From NCBI RefSeq assembly GCF_014656055.1, contig NZ_BNBR01000001.1, positions 1,757,165-1,821,164 on the forward strand: a stretch of DNA of 64,000 nucleotides, given 5' to 3'. A program made the translations under genes and the position numbers. Below, one piece after another: positions 26,151-35,368 of the stretch (positions within the stretch are counted from its first letter, which is position 1; each line of letters opens with the position of its first letter). The stretch comes from Streptomyces griseosporeus (GTDB lineage: Bacteria > Actinomycetota > Actinomycetes > Streptomycetales > Streptomycetaceae). The notes below the pieces were generated by a model. That model did not search any database and was not told where the DNA came from. It was given only the letters and a program-made list of their open reading frames with translations.

Positions 26151-26987
26151 ATGCGACCCCGACCCCCCATACCCGGCCGACGATTCTTCAGCGGCACCGG
26201 TCTCATCATCACCGGCCTCGCGGCCACCCTCGCCGCCCTGGTGTTCCCGATCTGGTCGTACGCCGACCGCTCCGGCACCGCGGCCGCCACCCTCGACGCC
26301 GAGTCCGTGTCGACGCCGTACGGACCGCTGTCCGCCCTGGACCGGGACTTCATCACCAAGGTGCGCCTGGCGGGCCTGTGGGAGCTGCCCGCCGGCGGGC
26401 TGGCGCTGCGGAAGGGCACCACGGACGCCGTACGCGTCGCGGGCCGGCACCTGATCGAGGGGCACACCTTCCTGGACCAGCGGGTCCGCGACGTCGGGGC
26501 GCGGCTCGGGCTGGCGCTGCCCGAGGAGCCGAACGAGCAGCAGCGGGGGTGGCTGAAGGACCTCACCGCGGCGCAGGGCACGGAGTTCGACCGGACGTTC
26601 GCCAATGTGCTGCGGGTCGCGCACGGCCGGGTGTTCTCGGTCGTCGCCCAGGTCCGCGCGGGCACCCGCAACACCCTCGTCCGCGACCTGGCCGACGACG
26701 CCAACACCACGGTCCTGGACCACATCAAGGTGCTGGAGGCCACCGGGTACGTCGACTACGACGCGATGGCCCGCGACCTCGCCGCCGACAGCGCTCCGCC
26801 GCCCGCCGGCTCCTCGGTGCCGCCCGGCCCGGTGTCCGACCCGCCGCCGGCGCTCCCGGCCACCCCCGGCCCCACGGACCCGGCGAGCCCGGCGAACCCG
26901 CCCGATCCGGCGGACCCGGCGACCGGTTACCCGCTGCCGCCGCCTGCCGTCAGTCCGCCGCCGAGCCGGGCCGGGACGACCGGCTGA
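26151..26987 (+). CDS. DUF4142 domain protein, membrane-anchored or exported
   Basis: The 278-residue protein starts at ATG 26151 after GCAGGAGGG. An N-terminal hydrophobic segment (about 16-40, LIITGLAATLAALVFPIW) is followed by a helical DUF4142 region (about 60-215: LSALDRDFITKVRLAGLWEL, AGRHLIEGHTFLDQRV, DHIKVLEATGYVDYDAM), a ferritin-like four-helix type. The tail (220-278) is a Pro/Ala linker with PANPPDPADPATGYP, reaching the cell wall. Function is unknown. It is 90 bp after the MNIO gene and may be co-transcribed, though DUF4142 proteins also occur elsewhere in streptomycetes. Confidence 0.85.
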   Translation: MRPRPPIPGRRFFSGTGLIITGLAATLAALVFPIWSYADRSGTAAATLDAESVSTPYGPLSALDRDFITKVRLAGLWELPAGGLALRKGTTDAVRVAGRHLIEGHTFLDQRVRDVGARLGLALPEEPNEQQRGWLKDLTAAQGTEFDRTFANVLRVAHGRVFSVVAQVRAGTRNTLVRDLADDANTTVLDHIKVLEATGYVDYDAMARDLAADSAPPPAGSSVPPGPVSDPPPALPATPGPTDPASPANPPDPADPATGYPLPPPAVSPPPSRAGTTG

Positions 26988-27085
26988 GCGGGCCAACCGA
27001 ACGGAACGTCACATACCGGCAACGCTGTGTCCGGATAATGAACAGGGCATGGCGCGGCCCCTTCCCCCTGGCATAGAAACACGGC

Positions 27086-27886
27086 ATGTTCTGGGTCCTT
27101 CTCCTGCTGCCGGCCTGGGCCGTCGCCGGCCTCGCGTGCACCCGGCTGTGCCTGGCCGCCGTCCGCGCGGCGGCGGTCGAGAGGCAGGACACGGCCGTGG
27201 TCCGGGAGCACGATCTGACGCTGTACGAGGCCGCGTTCCTCTCCGGCGGCCCCGCCCGGGTCGCCGACCTGACACTGGTGTCGATGGCCCGGCAGCGCCG
27301 GCTGCTGCTCGCCCACACCGGCTGGGCCACCGTCGTCGACCCGCGCGCCCGGGACGACATCGAGCGGTCGGTGATCGGGGCGATCGGACCGGAGGGCCAG
27401 TCCCGTATCGCGCCGGTACGGGCCGCCGCGTCCGCCGCCGACGCGGTCCGCCACCTCGCCGACCGGCTGGTCAGCGCCGGGCTCGCGGTCCCCGACGGGG
27501 CCCGTACGACGGTCGCCTCCGGCATGCGCCAGGTACGGCTCGCCGCGGTCGCGGTCCTCGCCCTCGGCGCCACCGCGCTGCTGCTGCCGGTGCCGTCGGA
27601 CCTGCCGCGCACCCTGATGGCCCTCTGGTTCACGCTGCCGCTCGCGCTCACCCTGAGCTGCCTGGCGATAGCCCGGATCGAAGTGCACCCGTACGGGCGC
27701 TGGGCCTCCCCCGCCGGTCAGCGCCTGCTGGCCGCCCTTGCCCGGCGCGCGGGCGGCACCGCGAGCGGCGACGACCGCTCCTTCCTCGCCACCGTCGCCG
27801 TCCGGGGCGTGCGGGCGATAGGCGAGCCGGAGCTGCGGGCCGCGTTCTCCCACCGCGACGCCGCCTTCGGGGAACGGCCGTACTGA
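27086..27886 (+). CDS. TIGR04222-domain membrane protein
   Basis: The 266-residue protein has an N-terminal membrane segment (MFWVLLLLPAWAVAGLAC), the TIGR04222-type cytoplasmic block (LTLYEAAFLSGGPARVADLTLVSM, read as two pieces) with an archetypal winged-helix-like pattern, and two further membrane segments at about 153-195. TIGR04222 proteins often neighbour DUF692 genes and, as I recall, frequently end in a Gly/Cys-rich tail; this one ends AAFGERPY with no such tail. Whether it is a target or membrane partner of the MNIO is therefore open. Confidence 0.82.
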   Translation: MFWVLLLLPAWAVAGLACTRLCLAAVRAAAVERQDTAVVREHDLTLYEAAFLSGGPARVADLTLVSMARQRRLLLAHTGWATVVDPRARDDIERSVIGAIGPEGQSRIAPVRAAASAADAVRHLADRLVSAGLAVPDGARTTVASGMRQVRLAAVAVLALGATALLLPVPSDLPRTLMALWFTLPLALTLSCLAIARIEVHPYGRWASPAGQRLLAALARRAGGTASGDDRSFLATVAVRGVRAIGEPELRAAFSHRDAAFGERPY

Positions 27887-28020
27887 CCGGCACCGCCGGC
27901 CGCGGCCGCCCGGGGGCGCACAGGGGGCATTGACGCCGACACCGGCGAACGGTGCTTGCCTTCCCCACCCCGCGAACCAACGATCCCTTGTGTCGCCGCC
28001 GCGCACGAAAGGGATCCGCC

Positions 28021-29619
28021 ATGCGAGCTGCCGCCCTCCCCTCGGCCGCCGGGTCGTTGCTGCTGACCGTCCTGGCCGCCGCCCCGGCCGGCGGCGCGCC
28101 GGACGTCCCCGGCACCGGGGCCACCGCCGCCGAGCTGCGCGGCACGCTGGTGGCCACCGCGCGGGCCGCGGCCGAGGGCATCGCGTTCGGCCCCTGCGCC
28201 GACGCCCAGGACATGCCCGGCAGCATGCAGTGCGGCACGGTCGAGGTGCCGCTCGACTACGCCCACCCGGACGGCCGGAAGATCAACCTCACCGTCAGCC
28301 GGGTGCAGGCCACCCAGCGCGACCCGCTCAACAGCAAGCGCCGCGTCCCCCGGCAGGGCGCCCTCGTCTTCAACCCGGGCGGCCCCGGCGGCGACGGCCT
28401 GTACTTCCCGCTGACCGGCCTGCTGCCGCAGTGGAAGCGCCTCGGCGCGGCCTACGACCTGATCGGCTACTCCCCGCGCGGCGTCGGCCGCTCCGCCCCC
28501 CTGTCCTGCCAGGACCCCCGACAGCTGTTCAAGGGGCCGTCGCAGGCGCCGACGCACCCCACGGAGTCGTACAAGCGGGAACGGATCGCGCAGGCGAAGG
28601 CGTACGCGCGCGGCTGCGCCCGGCGGGCGGGCAGCGCGCTGCGGCACTACACCTCCCTGAACAACGCCCGCGACCTGGACGTCCTGCGCGCCGCGCTCGG
28701 CGAGCACCGGCTGACCTTCATGGGCGCCTCCTACGGCACCTACTTCGGCGCGCTGTACGCGACGCTGTTCCCCTCCCACGTACGGCGGATGGTGTTCGAC
28801 TCGGCGGTCAACCCGGACCCGGAGCAGATCTGGTACCGCAACAACCTGCGGCAGTCCGCCGCGTTCGAGAGCCGCTGGGCGGACTTCCGGGAGTGGATCG
28901 CCCGGCACGACAAGGTGTACGGCCTCGGCGACACCCCCGAGAAGGTACTGCGCAGCTACGAGCGGGCGCGCGCCCGGCTGGCGCGGAAGCCCGCCGGCGG
29001 GAAGGTCGGCCCGGGGCAGCTGCAGGGCGCGTTCCTCCAGGCCGGCTACTACGACGACTACTGGCCGCACCGCGCGCACGCCCTGTCCGCCTACCTGAAG
29101 GGCGACCCGCGGCCGCTGATCGAGCAGGCCGCGCCGGTCACCGAGGCGGCCGCCGAGGCGGAGAACGCGGACGCGGTCTACACGGCGATCGAGTGCAACG
29201 ACGCGCCCTGGCCGACGGACTTCCGCGTCTGGGACCGGGACAACACCCGGCTCGCGCGCGTCGCGCCGTTCGAGACGTGGGACAACGCCTGGACGAACCT
29301 GCCCTGCGCCTACTGGCCCGCGCCCCGGCAGCAGCCCCTCGACGTACGGACCGGGCCGGGTGAGCTGCCGCCGGTGCTGATCCTGGCGGCCGAACGGGAC
29401 GCGGCCACGCCGTACGACGGGGCGCTGGAGCTGCACCGGCGGCTGTCCGGCTCGGTACTGGTCACCGAGCGGGACGCCGGCACGCACGGCCTCGCCGGCG
29501 GGCCCAACCGGTGCGTCAACGGGCACCTGGAGGCGTACCTGCTGGAGGGGCGGCTGCCGGCGCGGCGGGCGGCGTGCGCGGGGCACGCCGAGCCCGAGCC
29601 GCGCGCGGGCGGGCGCTGA
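28021..29619 (+). CDS. Secreted alpha/beta-hydrolase, tripeptidyl aminopeptidase (SlpD/SlpE-TAP) type
   Basis: I choose the ATG at 28021, which follows AAAGGGAT and opens a Sec signal (MRAAALPSAAGSLLLTVLAA). The 532-residue enzyme has the nucleophile elbow GASYGT (Ser about 241), the oxyanion-side GGPGG (FNPGGPGG), an acid in ILAAERDAATP and a catalytic His in DAGTHGLAGG. The last part is the TAP-like C-terminal domain with conserved Cys and RCVNGHLEAYL. Relatives cleave tripeptides from protein N-termini outside the cell during differentiation. It is the last plus-strand gene before the heme genes and is followed by a palindromic repeat tract. Confidence 0.92.
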   Translation: MRAAALPSAAGSLLLTVLAAAPAGGAPDVPGTGATAAELRGTLVATARAAAEGIAFGPCADAQDMPGSMQCGTVEVPLDYAHPDGRKINLTVSRVQATQRDPLNSKRRVPRQGALVFNPGGPGGDGLYFPLTGLLPQWKRLGAAYDLIGYSPRGVGRSAPLSCQDPRQLFKGPSQAPTHPTESYKRERIAQAKAYARGCARRAGSALRHYTSLNNARDLDVLRAALGEHRLTFMGASYGTYFGALYATLFPSHVRRMVFDSAVNPDPEQIWYRNNLRQSAAFESRWADFREWIARHDKVYGLGDTPEKVLRSYERARARLARKPAGGKVGPGQLQGAFLQAGYYDDYWPHRAHALSAYLKGDPRPLIEQAAPVTEAAAEAENADAVYTAIECNDAPWPTDFRVWDRDNTRLARVAPFETWDNAWTNLPCAYWPAPRQQPLDVRTGPGELPPVLILAAERDAATPYDGALELHRRLSGSVLVTERDAGTHGLAGGPNRCVNGHLEAYLLEGRLPARRAACAGHAEPEPRAGGR

Positions 29620-29626
29620 CCGGCGC

Positions 29627-29697
29627 CCTGAACAGGCCTGTTCGGGCGTGCACAGGCCTGTTCGGGCCTGACCAGGCCTGTTCAGGCCTGACCAGGT
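29627..29697. repeat. Palindrome-rich tandem repeat between convergent genes
   Basis: Four imperfect copies of a roughly 20-bp unit built around caggcctg (itself an 8-bp palindrome) followed by ttcgggc or ttcaggc fill the space between the hydrolase and hemQ. Each unit can form a hairpin, so the tract may act as a bidirectional terminator. Confidence 0.85.
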
Positions 29698-29724
29698 ATG
29701 GGACCGGTCAGGTCGGGGGCGGCG

Positions 29725-30450
29725 TCAGGCGAGGCCCGCGATCAGGTCCGAGACGTCCTTGCGGCGGCCGGTGAAGAACGGCACCTCCTCGCGGACGTGC
29801 ATCCGGGCCTCCGAGCCGCGCAGGTGGCGCATGAGGTCGACGATGCGGTACAGCTCGTCGGCCTCGAAGGCGAGGATCCACTCGTAGTCGCCGAGCGAGA
29901 ACGAGGCGACGGTGTTGGCGCGCACGTCCGGGTAGCCGCGGGCCATCTTGCCGTGGTCGGTGAGCATCCGGCGGCGGTCCTCGTCGGGCAGCAGATACCA
30001 GTCGTAGGAGCGCACGAAGGGGTAGACGCTCACGTAGTTGCGGGGCGTCTCGTCGGCGAGGAACGCCGGGATGTGCGAGCGGTTGAACTCGGCGGGGCGG
30101 TGCAGCGCCATGTTCGACCAGACCGGCTCCAGGGCGCGGCCCAGCCTCGTGCGGCGGAAGAGGTTGTACGCCTCCTGCAGCTGGTCGCTGGTCTCCGCGT
30201 GCCACCAGATCATGAGGTCGGCGTCGGCGCGCAGGCCGGACACGTCGTAGGTGCCGCGGATCGTCACGTCCTTCGCGGCGAGCTGGTCGAACAGCTCCTG
30301 GACTTCCTCGGCGTACCCCGAGCGGTCCTCGGGCAGCACGTCCTTGAGCTTGAAGACGGACCACAGCGTGTAGCGGATGACCTCGTTAAGGTCCTTGGCC
30401 AGCTTGCCCTTGTTCGGGATGCGCTCGTTCGGGATGCGCTCGTCACTCAT
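29725..30450 (-). CDS. hemQ: Coproheme decarboxylase HemQ
   Basis: The 241-residue protein belongs to the chlorite-dismutase-like family but has the HemQ pattern of Gram-positives. It converts coproheme III to protoheme with hydrogen peroxide, the last step of the coproporphyrin-dependent pathway. Family landmarks are [26 protein letters not shown] (with the catalytic Tyr) and [12 protein letters not shown] (proximal heme His). The ATG lies 5 bp after the hemY stop, so the two are co-translated. Its N-terminus carries a duplicated [10 protein letters not shown], perhaps an in-frame slip. Confidence 0.94.
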   Translation of the reverse strand: MSDERIPNERIPNKGKLAKDLNEVIRYTLWSVFKLKDVLPEDRSGYAEEVQELFDQLAAKDVTIRGTYDVSGLRADADLMIWWHAETSDQLQEAYNLFRRTRLGRALEPVWSNMALHRPAEFNRSHIPAFLADETPRNYVSVYPFVRSYDWYLLPDEDRRRMLTDHGKMARGYPDVRANTVASFSLGDYEWILAFEADELYRIVDLMRHLRGSEARMHVREEVPFFTGRRKDVSDLIAGLA

Positions 30451-30455
30451 GGTTC

Positions 30456-31934
30456 TTATTCTCCCGCTCCGCCGTGCAGGCTCTGCACCGGGTGGGCGGT
30501 GAGCTGCTGCACACCGGTGAGATCGCCGCCGAGCTGGTCCACGGCGGCGTACGCGCTCGCGATGCACGCGGGGATGCCGACGCCGTCGTACGGCGCCCCG
30601 CACACCGCGAGGCCCGGCAGTGCGGCGACGTGCGCACGGATGCGGGCCACGCGCGCGTGGTGGCCGACGGGGTACTGGGGCAGGCCGTCGTCCCAGCGGG
30701 TGACGCGGGTGCGGAGCGGGGTGGCGTCCAGGCCGGTGGCCTCCCGCAGGTCGCCACGGGAGATCTCGACCAGGTCGTCGTCGTCCCGCTGGAGGATCTC
30801 CGTCTCGCCGTACCGGCCGAGCGAGGTGCGTACGACCACCACGTCCGGGTCCTCCTCGGCGATCCAGGCCCACTTGTGCGAGGCGAATGTCGACGCCTTG
30901 ATCGTGTGGTCGTCGACCGGCGGGACGAGGAAGCCACTGCCCTCGGGGAGGCGGGCTTCGGTGTCGGAGCGGCGGTAGGCGAGGGTGACCAGGGCCATGG
31001 AGGCGTATTCGATCGCGCGCAGCTCGGCGGCGGCGGGCGGGGACTCGGGGCCGAGGAGGCTCGCTGCGGCTCGGGCGGGGGTGGCGACGACCACGCCGTC
31101 GGCGTGGAGGGTGCGGTCGCCTGCGGTGACGCGCCAGCCGCGTTCGCCGTCCCGGCGGAGGTCGGTCACCGGGGTGCCGGTGAGGATCTCGGCGCCGCGG
31201 GCGCGGAGTGTCTGCGCGACGGCGAGGGGGAGGGTGCCGATGCCGCCGCGGAGGCCCATGAAGACGGGGGCGGGGGTGGTGGGGGTCGTGGGGGTTGGGG
31301 TGCTGGGGGCGTTTGCGGTGGCCTTTGCCTGGATCTCTCGGACCGCCTCCGTGAGGGAGGTGTGGGTGCGGGCGGCCTCGAAGAGCTGGGGGACGGCCAT
31401 GCGCATCGAGATGCGGTACGCGTCACCGGCGTAGACGCCGCCGAGGAGCGGTTCGACGAGGCGGTCGACGACCTCGCGGCCGAGGCGGGCCGCGACGTAC
31501 TCCCCCACCGCCACGTCGTCGCCGATGTCCGTGGGGGGCAGGTCGGCGTCGCGCTCGATGCGCGCCAGGCCCTGTTCCGAGAGGATGCCGGCGACGGCGG
31601 CCGCGGTGCCGGGTACGCCCATGACGTGGCCCTTGGGCATGGGGCGCAGGGCGCCGCGGGTCCAGAGCGAGGCGGTCGCGGTGGCGGGGGGCTGGAGGTG
31701 GTCGGCGAGGCCGGTCTCGCGGGCGAGGGTGACGGCCTCGGGGCGGCGGGCGAGCATCGACTCTGCGCCGAGGTCGACGCGGACGCCGGCGATCTCGCCG
31801 GGGAGCAGCTTGCCGCCGACGCGGTGGTCGGCCTCGACGACGGTGACGCGGGTGGTCTGGTCGAGGAGACGGTGCGCGGCGGCGAGGCCGGCGATGCCGG
31901 CCCCGATGACGACGACGTGGCGAGATCCGCTCAT
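30456..31934 (-). CDS. hemY: Coproporphyrinogen III oxidase CgoX/HemY
   Basis: This 492-residue FAD enzyme aromatises coproporphyrinogen III to coproporphyrin III before iron insertion. FAD binding is shown by [18 protein letters not shown] (about 7-24) and the RVGGKLLPG loop, with the C-terminal [18 protein letters not shown] low-complexity insert [12 protein letters not shown] interrupts the middle (about 208-220) at a loop. It starts at ATG 31934 just downstream of a repeat-rich intergenic block and runs into hemQ with a 5-bp gap. The old name protoporphyrinogen oxidase reflects a side activity; pairing with HemQ fixes the physiological step. Confidence 0.93.
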   Translation of the reverse strand: MSGSRHVVVIGAGIAGLAAAHRLLDQTTRVTVVEADHRVGGKLLPGEIAGVRVDLGAESMLARRPEAVTLARETGLADHLQPPATATASLWTRGALRPMPKGHVMGVPGTAAAVAGILSEQGLARIERDADLPPTDIGDDVAVGEYVAARLGREVVDRLVEPLLGGVYAGDAYRISMRMAVPQLFEAARTHTSLTEAVREIQAKATANAPSTPTPTTPTTPAPVFMGLRGGIGTLPLAVAQTLRARGAEILTGTPVTDLRRDGERGWRVTAGDRTLHADGVVVATPARAAASLLGPESPPAAAELRAIEYASMALVTLAYRRSDTEARLPEGSGFLVPPVDDHTIKASTFASHKWAWIAEEDPDVVVVRTSLGRYGETEILQRDDDDLVEISRGDLREATGLDATPLRTRVTRWDDGLPQYPVGHHARVARIRAHVAALPGLAVCGAPYDGVGIPACIASAYAAVDQLGGDLTGVQQLTAHPVQSLHGGAGE

Positions 31935-32623
31935 GGGTCCACCTTCTCAGGTGGTTGCTCGTCTGCGGGTGGTGGGTGGTTGCGCGCAGTTCCCCGCGGT
32001 GTGCCTGCGGCGGCCTGTGCGGGTGGGTGGGTGGTTGCTCGCGGTGTGCCTGCGGCGGCCTGTGCGGGTGGGTGGGTGGTTGCTCGCGCAGTTCCCCGCG
32101 CCCCTGAATGCCTGCGGCGGCCCGTGCGGGTGTGTGGGTGGCTGGTGTAGCGCGTTGTGCCGGAGGGTGGGTCGGGGCCGCGCCGGGGGGTATCCGTCCT
32201 CGGTGCGCCGCTGCGTACGGTCAAATTCGTGCCGCTTCTTTCCGGCGCCCGCTGCGGGCGGACACCCCCCGACACGTCCCCTTGCCGCCGTGGGCGACTG
32301 CGGCCCGCCAGTGGCGCGCCCGCCCCGCTGGAGTAGCGGGCAGCCCTCCCACTTAGCTGCGGGCAGCCGCACCGCTGGGCCGGCGCCCACCCAGCAGCGG
32401 CGGGCCGTATGCCTGCGTAGCTGCGGGCAGTCGTGCCGCTGGGGCGGCACGGGTGGGCGCAGCGGCACCCCCGTAGCGCCGGGCTGCGCGACCCACCCCC
32501 GGCCAGCACCAGCGCCGGGTGCGGAGGGCGTGCCGTTGTCTGAACGTGACCCGCAAGAACCAACGTCCGGTGTGGTCCGTGCGTCGAAGGTGCGTCTGTG
32601 ATTCAGCGACCCGGGGGAAGCCC
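31935..32623. repeat. 689-bp repeat-rich intergenic block (hemY / DUF4349)
   Basis: A 45-bp unit starting gtgtgcctgcggcgg is repeated in tandem near 32001 and 32046, with a diverged third copy near 32107. The element gcgcagttccccgcg occurs near 31985 and 32078, the latter continuing to gcgcccctg, a form dispersed through many Streptomyces chromosomes. tagctgcgggcag appears twice (about 32353 and 32417) with several short inverted repeats. Open frames here change direction and lack ribosome-binding sites, so I annotate no gene. Confidence 0.8.
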
Positions 32624-33523
32624 ATGGTTCACCTGCGTACCCGACGCCCCGTCCACACCCTGGCCGGCCTGCTGCTGGCCACCGCGCTCGCGCTCACCGC
32701 CTGCTCCGGTGCCGCCGACTCCGGAGGAGGGAGCAGCGCCGATGCCAAGGCGGCCGTGCCGGAGGGCGCGGCGGGGAGCGGCGCGCGGAAGGCCACCGCC
32801 GCGCCCCGGCTCCCCGCGGCGCACATCATCCGCACCGCCTCCCTGACCGTGCAGGTCAAGAGCGTCGGCAAGGCGCTGGCCGACGCACGGAGCACCGCGG
32901 AGACCGCGGGCGGCTACGTGGGCGAGGAGAACACCACCCGCGACGAGGAGGGCCACGAGGAGACGCGCGTCGTGTTGCGCGTGCCGGTCGAGCGGTACGA
33001 CGCCGTGCTCACCGAACTGCAGGGCGCGGGCAAGTTGCTGGAGCGTGAGGCGAAGGCGCAGGACGTCACCGACCAGGTGCTGGACGTCGACAGCCGCGTC
33101 AAGTCCGCGCGGGCCAGCGTGGCCCGGGTGCGCGAGCTGATGGATCAGGCGACCCGGCTGAGTGATGTCGTCGAGCTGGAAGGGGAGTTGAGCCGCCGCC
33201 AGGCCGACCTGGAGGCGCTGCTCGCCCGGCAGGCATCGTTGAAGGACCGGACGAGTCTCGCCACGATCACGCTCGCGCTGTCGCAGACGCCCGTCGAGAT
33301 GGCCGCGCGGGACGACGGGCCCGGGTTCGTGGACGCGCTGGCCGGCGGCTGGGACGCGTTCGTGACGATGCTGCGGTGGGTGGTCGTCGGTGTCGGTGCC
33401 GTTCTGCCGTTCGCCGTGGTCCTCGCCCTGCTCGTGTGGGGGTGGGTGAGGGTCGTCCGGCCGCGCCGGCGGCAGGCCGTCGCCGTGGCGTCCGCGCCGG
33501 AGCAGCAGGGCGCGCGGGAGTGA
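32624..33523 (+). CDS. DUF4349 lipoprotein with C-terminal membrane segment
   Basis: ATG 32624 follows GGGGGAAG. The 299-residue protein has a lipobox (LTACSG, about 22-27), a linker, and a DUF4349 region (about 68-230: IIRTASLTVQVKSVGKAL, VVLRVPVERYDAVLTEL, DVTDQVLDVDSRVKSAR). A coiled coil follows (LEGELSRRQADLEALLARQ), then a membrane segment at about 253-280 and an Arg-rich tail. The topology, lipid anchor at one end and a helix at the other, resembles other stress- or secretion-related DUF4349 proteins, whose function is unknown. It follows the repeat block and may be co-transcribed with the oxidoreductase downstream. Confidence 0.88.
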   Translation: MVHLRTRRPVHTLAGLLLATALALTACSGAADSGGGSSADAKAAVPEGAAGSGARKATAAPRLPAAHIIRTASLTVQVKSVGKALADARSTAETAGGYVGEENTTRDEEGHEETRVVLRVPVERYDAVLTELQGAGKLLEREAKAQDVTDQVLDVDSRVKSARASVARVRELMDQATRLSDVVELEGELSRRQADLEALLARQASLKDRTSLATITLALSQTPVEMAARDDGPGFVDALAGGWDAFVTMLRWVVVGVGAVLPFAVVLALLVWGWVRVVRPRRRQAVAVASAPEQQGARE

Positions 33524-33550
33524 AATGCCTGGCCCCCGTAGCGTGTTCGC

Positions 33551-34993
33551 ATGGACATGAGTGCTGCGCGGGGTGCGAGGGAACGACTGGTCGTCGTCGG
33601 GGGCGACGCCGCGGGGATGTCCGCGGCGTCGCAGGCACGCCGGATGCGCGGGCCGGACGAGCTGGAGATCGTGGCGTTCGAACGCGGCCACTTCACCTCG
33701 TACTCGGCGTGCGGCATCCCGTACTGGGTCGGCGGGGATGTCGAGGAGCGTGAGCAGTTGATCGCCCGTACGCCCGAGGAGCATCGGGGGCGGGGCATCG
33801 ATCTGCGGATGCGTACGGAGGTCGTCGAGATCGACGTGGCGGGGCAGCGGGTCCGCGCACGGGACGTCGACACCGGGGCCGAGTCCTGGGCGTCGTACGA
33901 CAAGCTCGTCCTCGCCACCGGCGCCCGTCCGATCCGGCCCGACATGCCCGGCGCGGACGCGCCCGGCGTGCACGGTGTGCAGTCGCTGGACGACGGTCAG
34001 GCCCTCCTGGACACGCTGGCCCGTACGCGTGGCCGCCGCGCGGTCGTCGTCGGCGCCGGGTACATCGGCGTGGAGATGGCGGAGGCGCTGATCAACCGCG
34101 GGTACGAGGTGACGGTCGTCAACCGGGGCTCCGAGCCCATGGCGACGCTCGACCCGGACATGGGGCGCCTCGTGCACGAGGCCATGGAGGGGCTCGGCAT
34201 CACCATGGTCGGCAACGCCGAGGTCACCAAGGTGCTGACCGGCGAGGACGGGTGGGTGCGTGCCGTCGCCACCGAGGATGCCGAGTTCCCGGCCGACGTG
34301 GTGGTGCTGGGCATCGGCGTCCGGCCGGAGACCTCGCTCGCCGCCGCGGCCGGGCTGCCGCTCGGCGCGCACGGCGGGCTCCTCACCGACCTGGCGATGC
34401 GGGTGCGGGGGCACGAGAACATCTGGGCCGGCGGGGATTGTGTCGAAGTGCTGGATCTCGTGTCGGGGCAGGAGCGTCATATCGCCCTCGGCACCCATGC
34501 CAACAAGCACGGCCAGGTCATCGGCACCAACGTCGGCGGCGGCTACGCCACCTTCCCGGGGGTGGTCGGTACGGCGGTCAGCAAGGTGTGCGACCTGGAG
34601 ATCGCCCGTACCGGCCTGCGCGAGAAGGACGCGCGCAGGGTCGGCCTCCGGTTCGAGACGGTCACCATCGAGTCCACCAGCCGCGCCGGCTACTACCCTG
34701 GTGCCGCCCCCATGACGGTGAAGATGCTGGCCGAGCGCCGCACCGGCCGTCTGCTCGGCGTGCAGATCGTCGGCCGTGAGGGCGCCGCCAAGCGGGTGGA
34801 CATCGCGGCGGTGGCCCTGACGGCCGGTATGACGGTGGAGCAGATGACGGCCCTGGACCTGGGCTACGCTCCCCCGTTCTCACCGGTGTGGGACCCGGTG
34901 CTGGTGGCGGCGCGGAAGGCCGTGGCCAAGGTGCGGGCGGCCGCCGACGGCTCCTCCGGCGGCCCGGCCGGCGGTCCTATGCCGACCCGCTGA
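33551..34993 (+). CDS. CoA-disulfide reductase / NADH oxidase-like flavoenzyme
   Basis: The 480-residue protein has two dinucleotide-binding motifs, GGDAAGMSAASQARR (about 17-31, FAD) and VVVGAGYIGVEMAEAL (about 165-180, NAD(P)H). The redox cysteine Cys54 in SYSACGIPYWVGG is the single-Cys active site of CoA-disulfide reductases and NADH oxidases; a classic thioredoxin-reductase CxxC is absent. C-terminal blocks GGDCVEV (IWAGGDC) and DLGYAPPFSPVWDP are typical. It may reduce low-molecular-weight disulfides, persulfides or oxygen; streptomycetes rely on mycothiol, so the true substrate is unclear. Its 3' end overlaps the next minus-strand gene by 17 bp. Confidence 0.9.
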   Translation: MDMSAARGARERLVVVGGDAAGMSAASQARRMRGPDELEIVAFERGHFTSYSACGIPYWVGGDVEEREQLIARTPEEHRGRGIDLRMRTEVVEIDVAGQRVRARDVDTGAESWASYDKLVLATGARPIRPDMPGADAPGVHGVQSLDDGQALLDTLARTRGRRAVVVGAGYIGVEMAEALINRGYEVTVVNRGSEPMATLDPDMGRLVHEAMEGLGITMVGNAEVTKVLTGEDGWVRAVATEDAEFPADVVVLGIGVRPETSLAAAAGLPLGAHGGLLTDLAMRVRGHENIWAGGDCVEVLDLVSGQERHIALGTHANKHGQVIGTNVGGGYATFPGVVGTAVSKVCDLEIARTGLREKDARRVGLRFETVTIESTSRAGYYPGAAPMTVKMLAERRTGRLLGVQIVGREGAAKRVDIAAVALTAGMTVEQMTALDLGYAPPFSPVWDPVLVAARKAVAKVRAAADGSSGGPAGGPMPTR

Positions 34994-35243
34994 TCCTCGG
35001 CAGTGCCGAGACCGCCGCGGGCTGCTCGGCCGGCTTCGCGTGCGCCGCGGGCACCCGCGCGGAGCGCAGCCGGTGGCTGACCGCCTCGTCCAGCGTCACC
35101 GGCCGCTGCATCTGCGCGGCGAGGCGTCCCGCCTCCTGGCCCAGCCGTGCCACGTCCTCCCACGGCAGCCGCACCACGAGGGCCAGCTCGGCCTCGCCGT
35201 CCGGCAGCGCGTGCATGGCCGGAGAAGCAACCCGCTCGTTCAT
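34977..35243 (-). CDS. Small conserved protein of unknown function (88 residues)
   Basis: The protein (MNERVASPAMHALPDGEAEL...) is cytoplasmic, helical in the middle (WEDVARLGQEAGRLAAQM, VTLDEAVSHRL) and ends in a Pro/Ala tail. It resembles short streptomycete proteins near rhomboid genes as I recall, and the WEDVARLGQEA block could be a ribbon-helix-helix-like or antitoxin-like fold, but nothing is certain. Convergent 17-bp overlap with the flavoenzyme gene makes it a possible antisense regulator of that 3' end. Confidence 0.6.
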   Translation of the reverse strand: MNERVASPAMHALPDGEAELALVVRLPWEDVARLGQEAGRLAAQMQRPVTLDEAVSHRLRSARVPAAHAKPAEQPAAVSALPRISGSA

Positions 35244-35368
35244 CGCCCGATCCTCACGTCGTTCCCGGGGCGCGCCTCGGCCGCGCCCCGGACGGTCGAG
35301 GAGTCATACGCAGACCCGGCCCCGCGTGTTCACCGATTCGCCGCACGCAGGGCGGGCAGTAGTTCCTC

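Noticed and set aside
31947-32563. Open frames inside the hemY-DUF4349 repeat block as genes
   Set aside because: They are Pro/Arg/Thr-rich, overlap one another on both strands, have repeats instead of domains and lack ribosome-binding sites.
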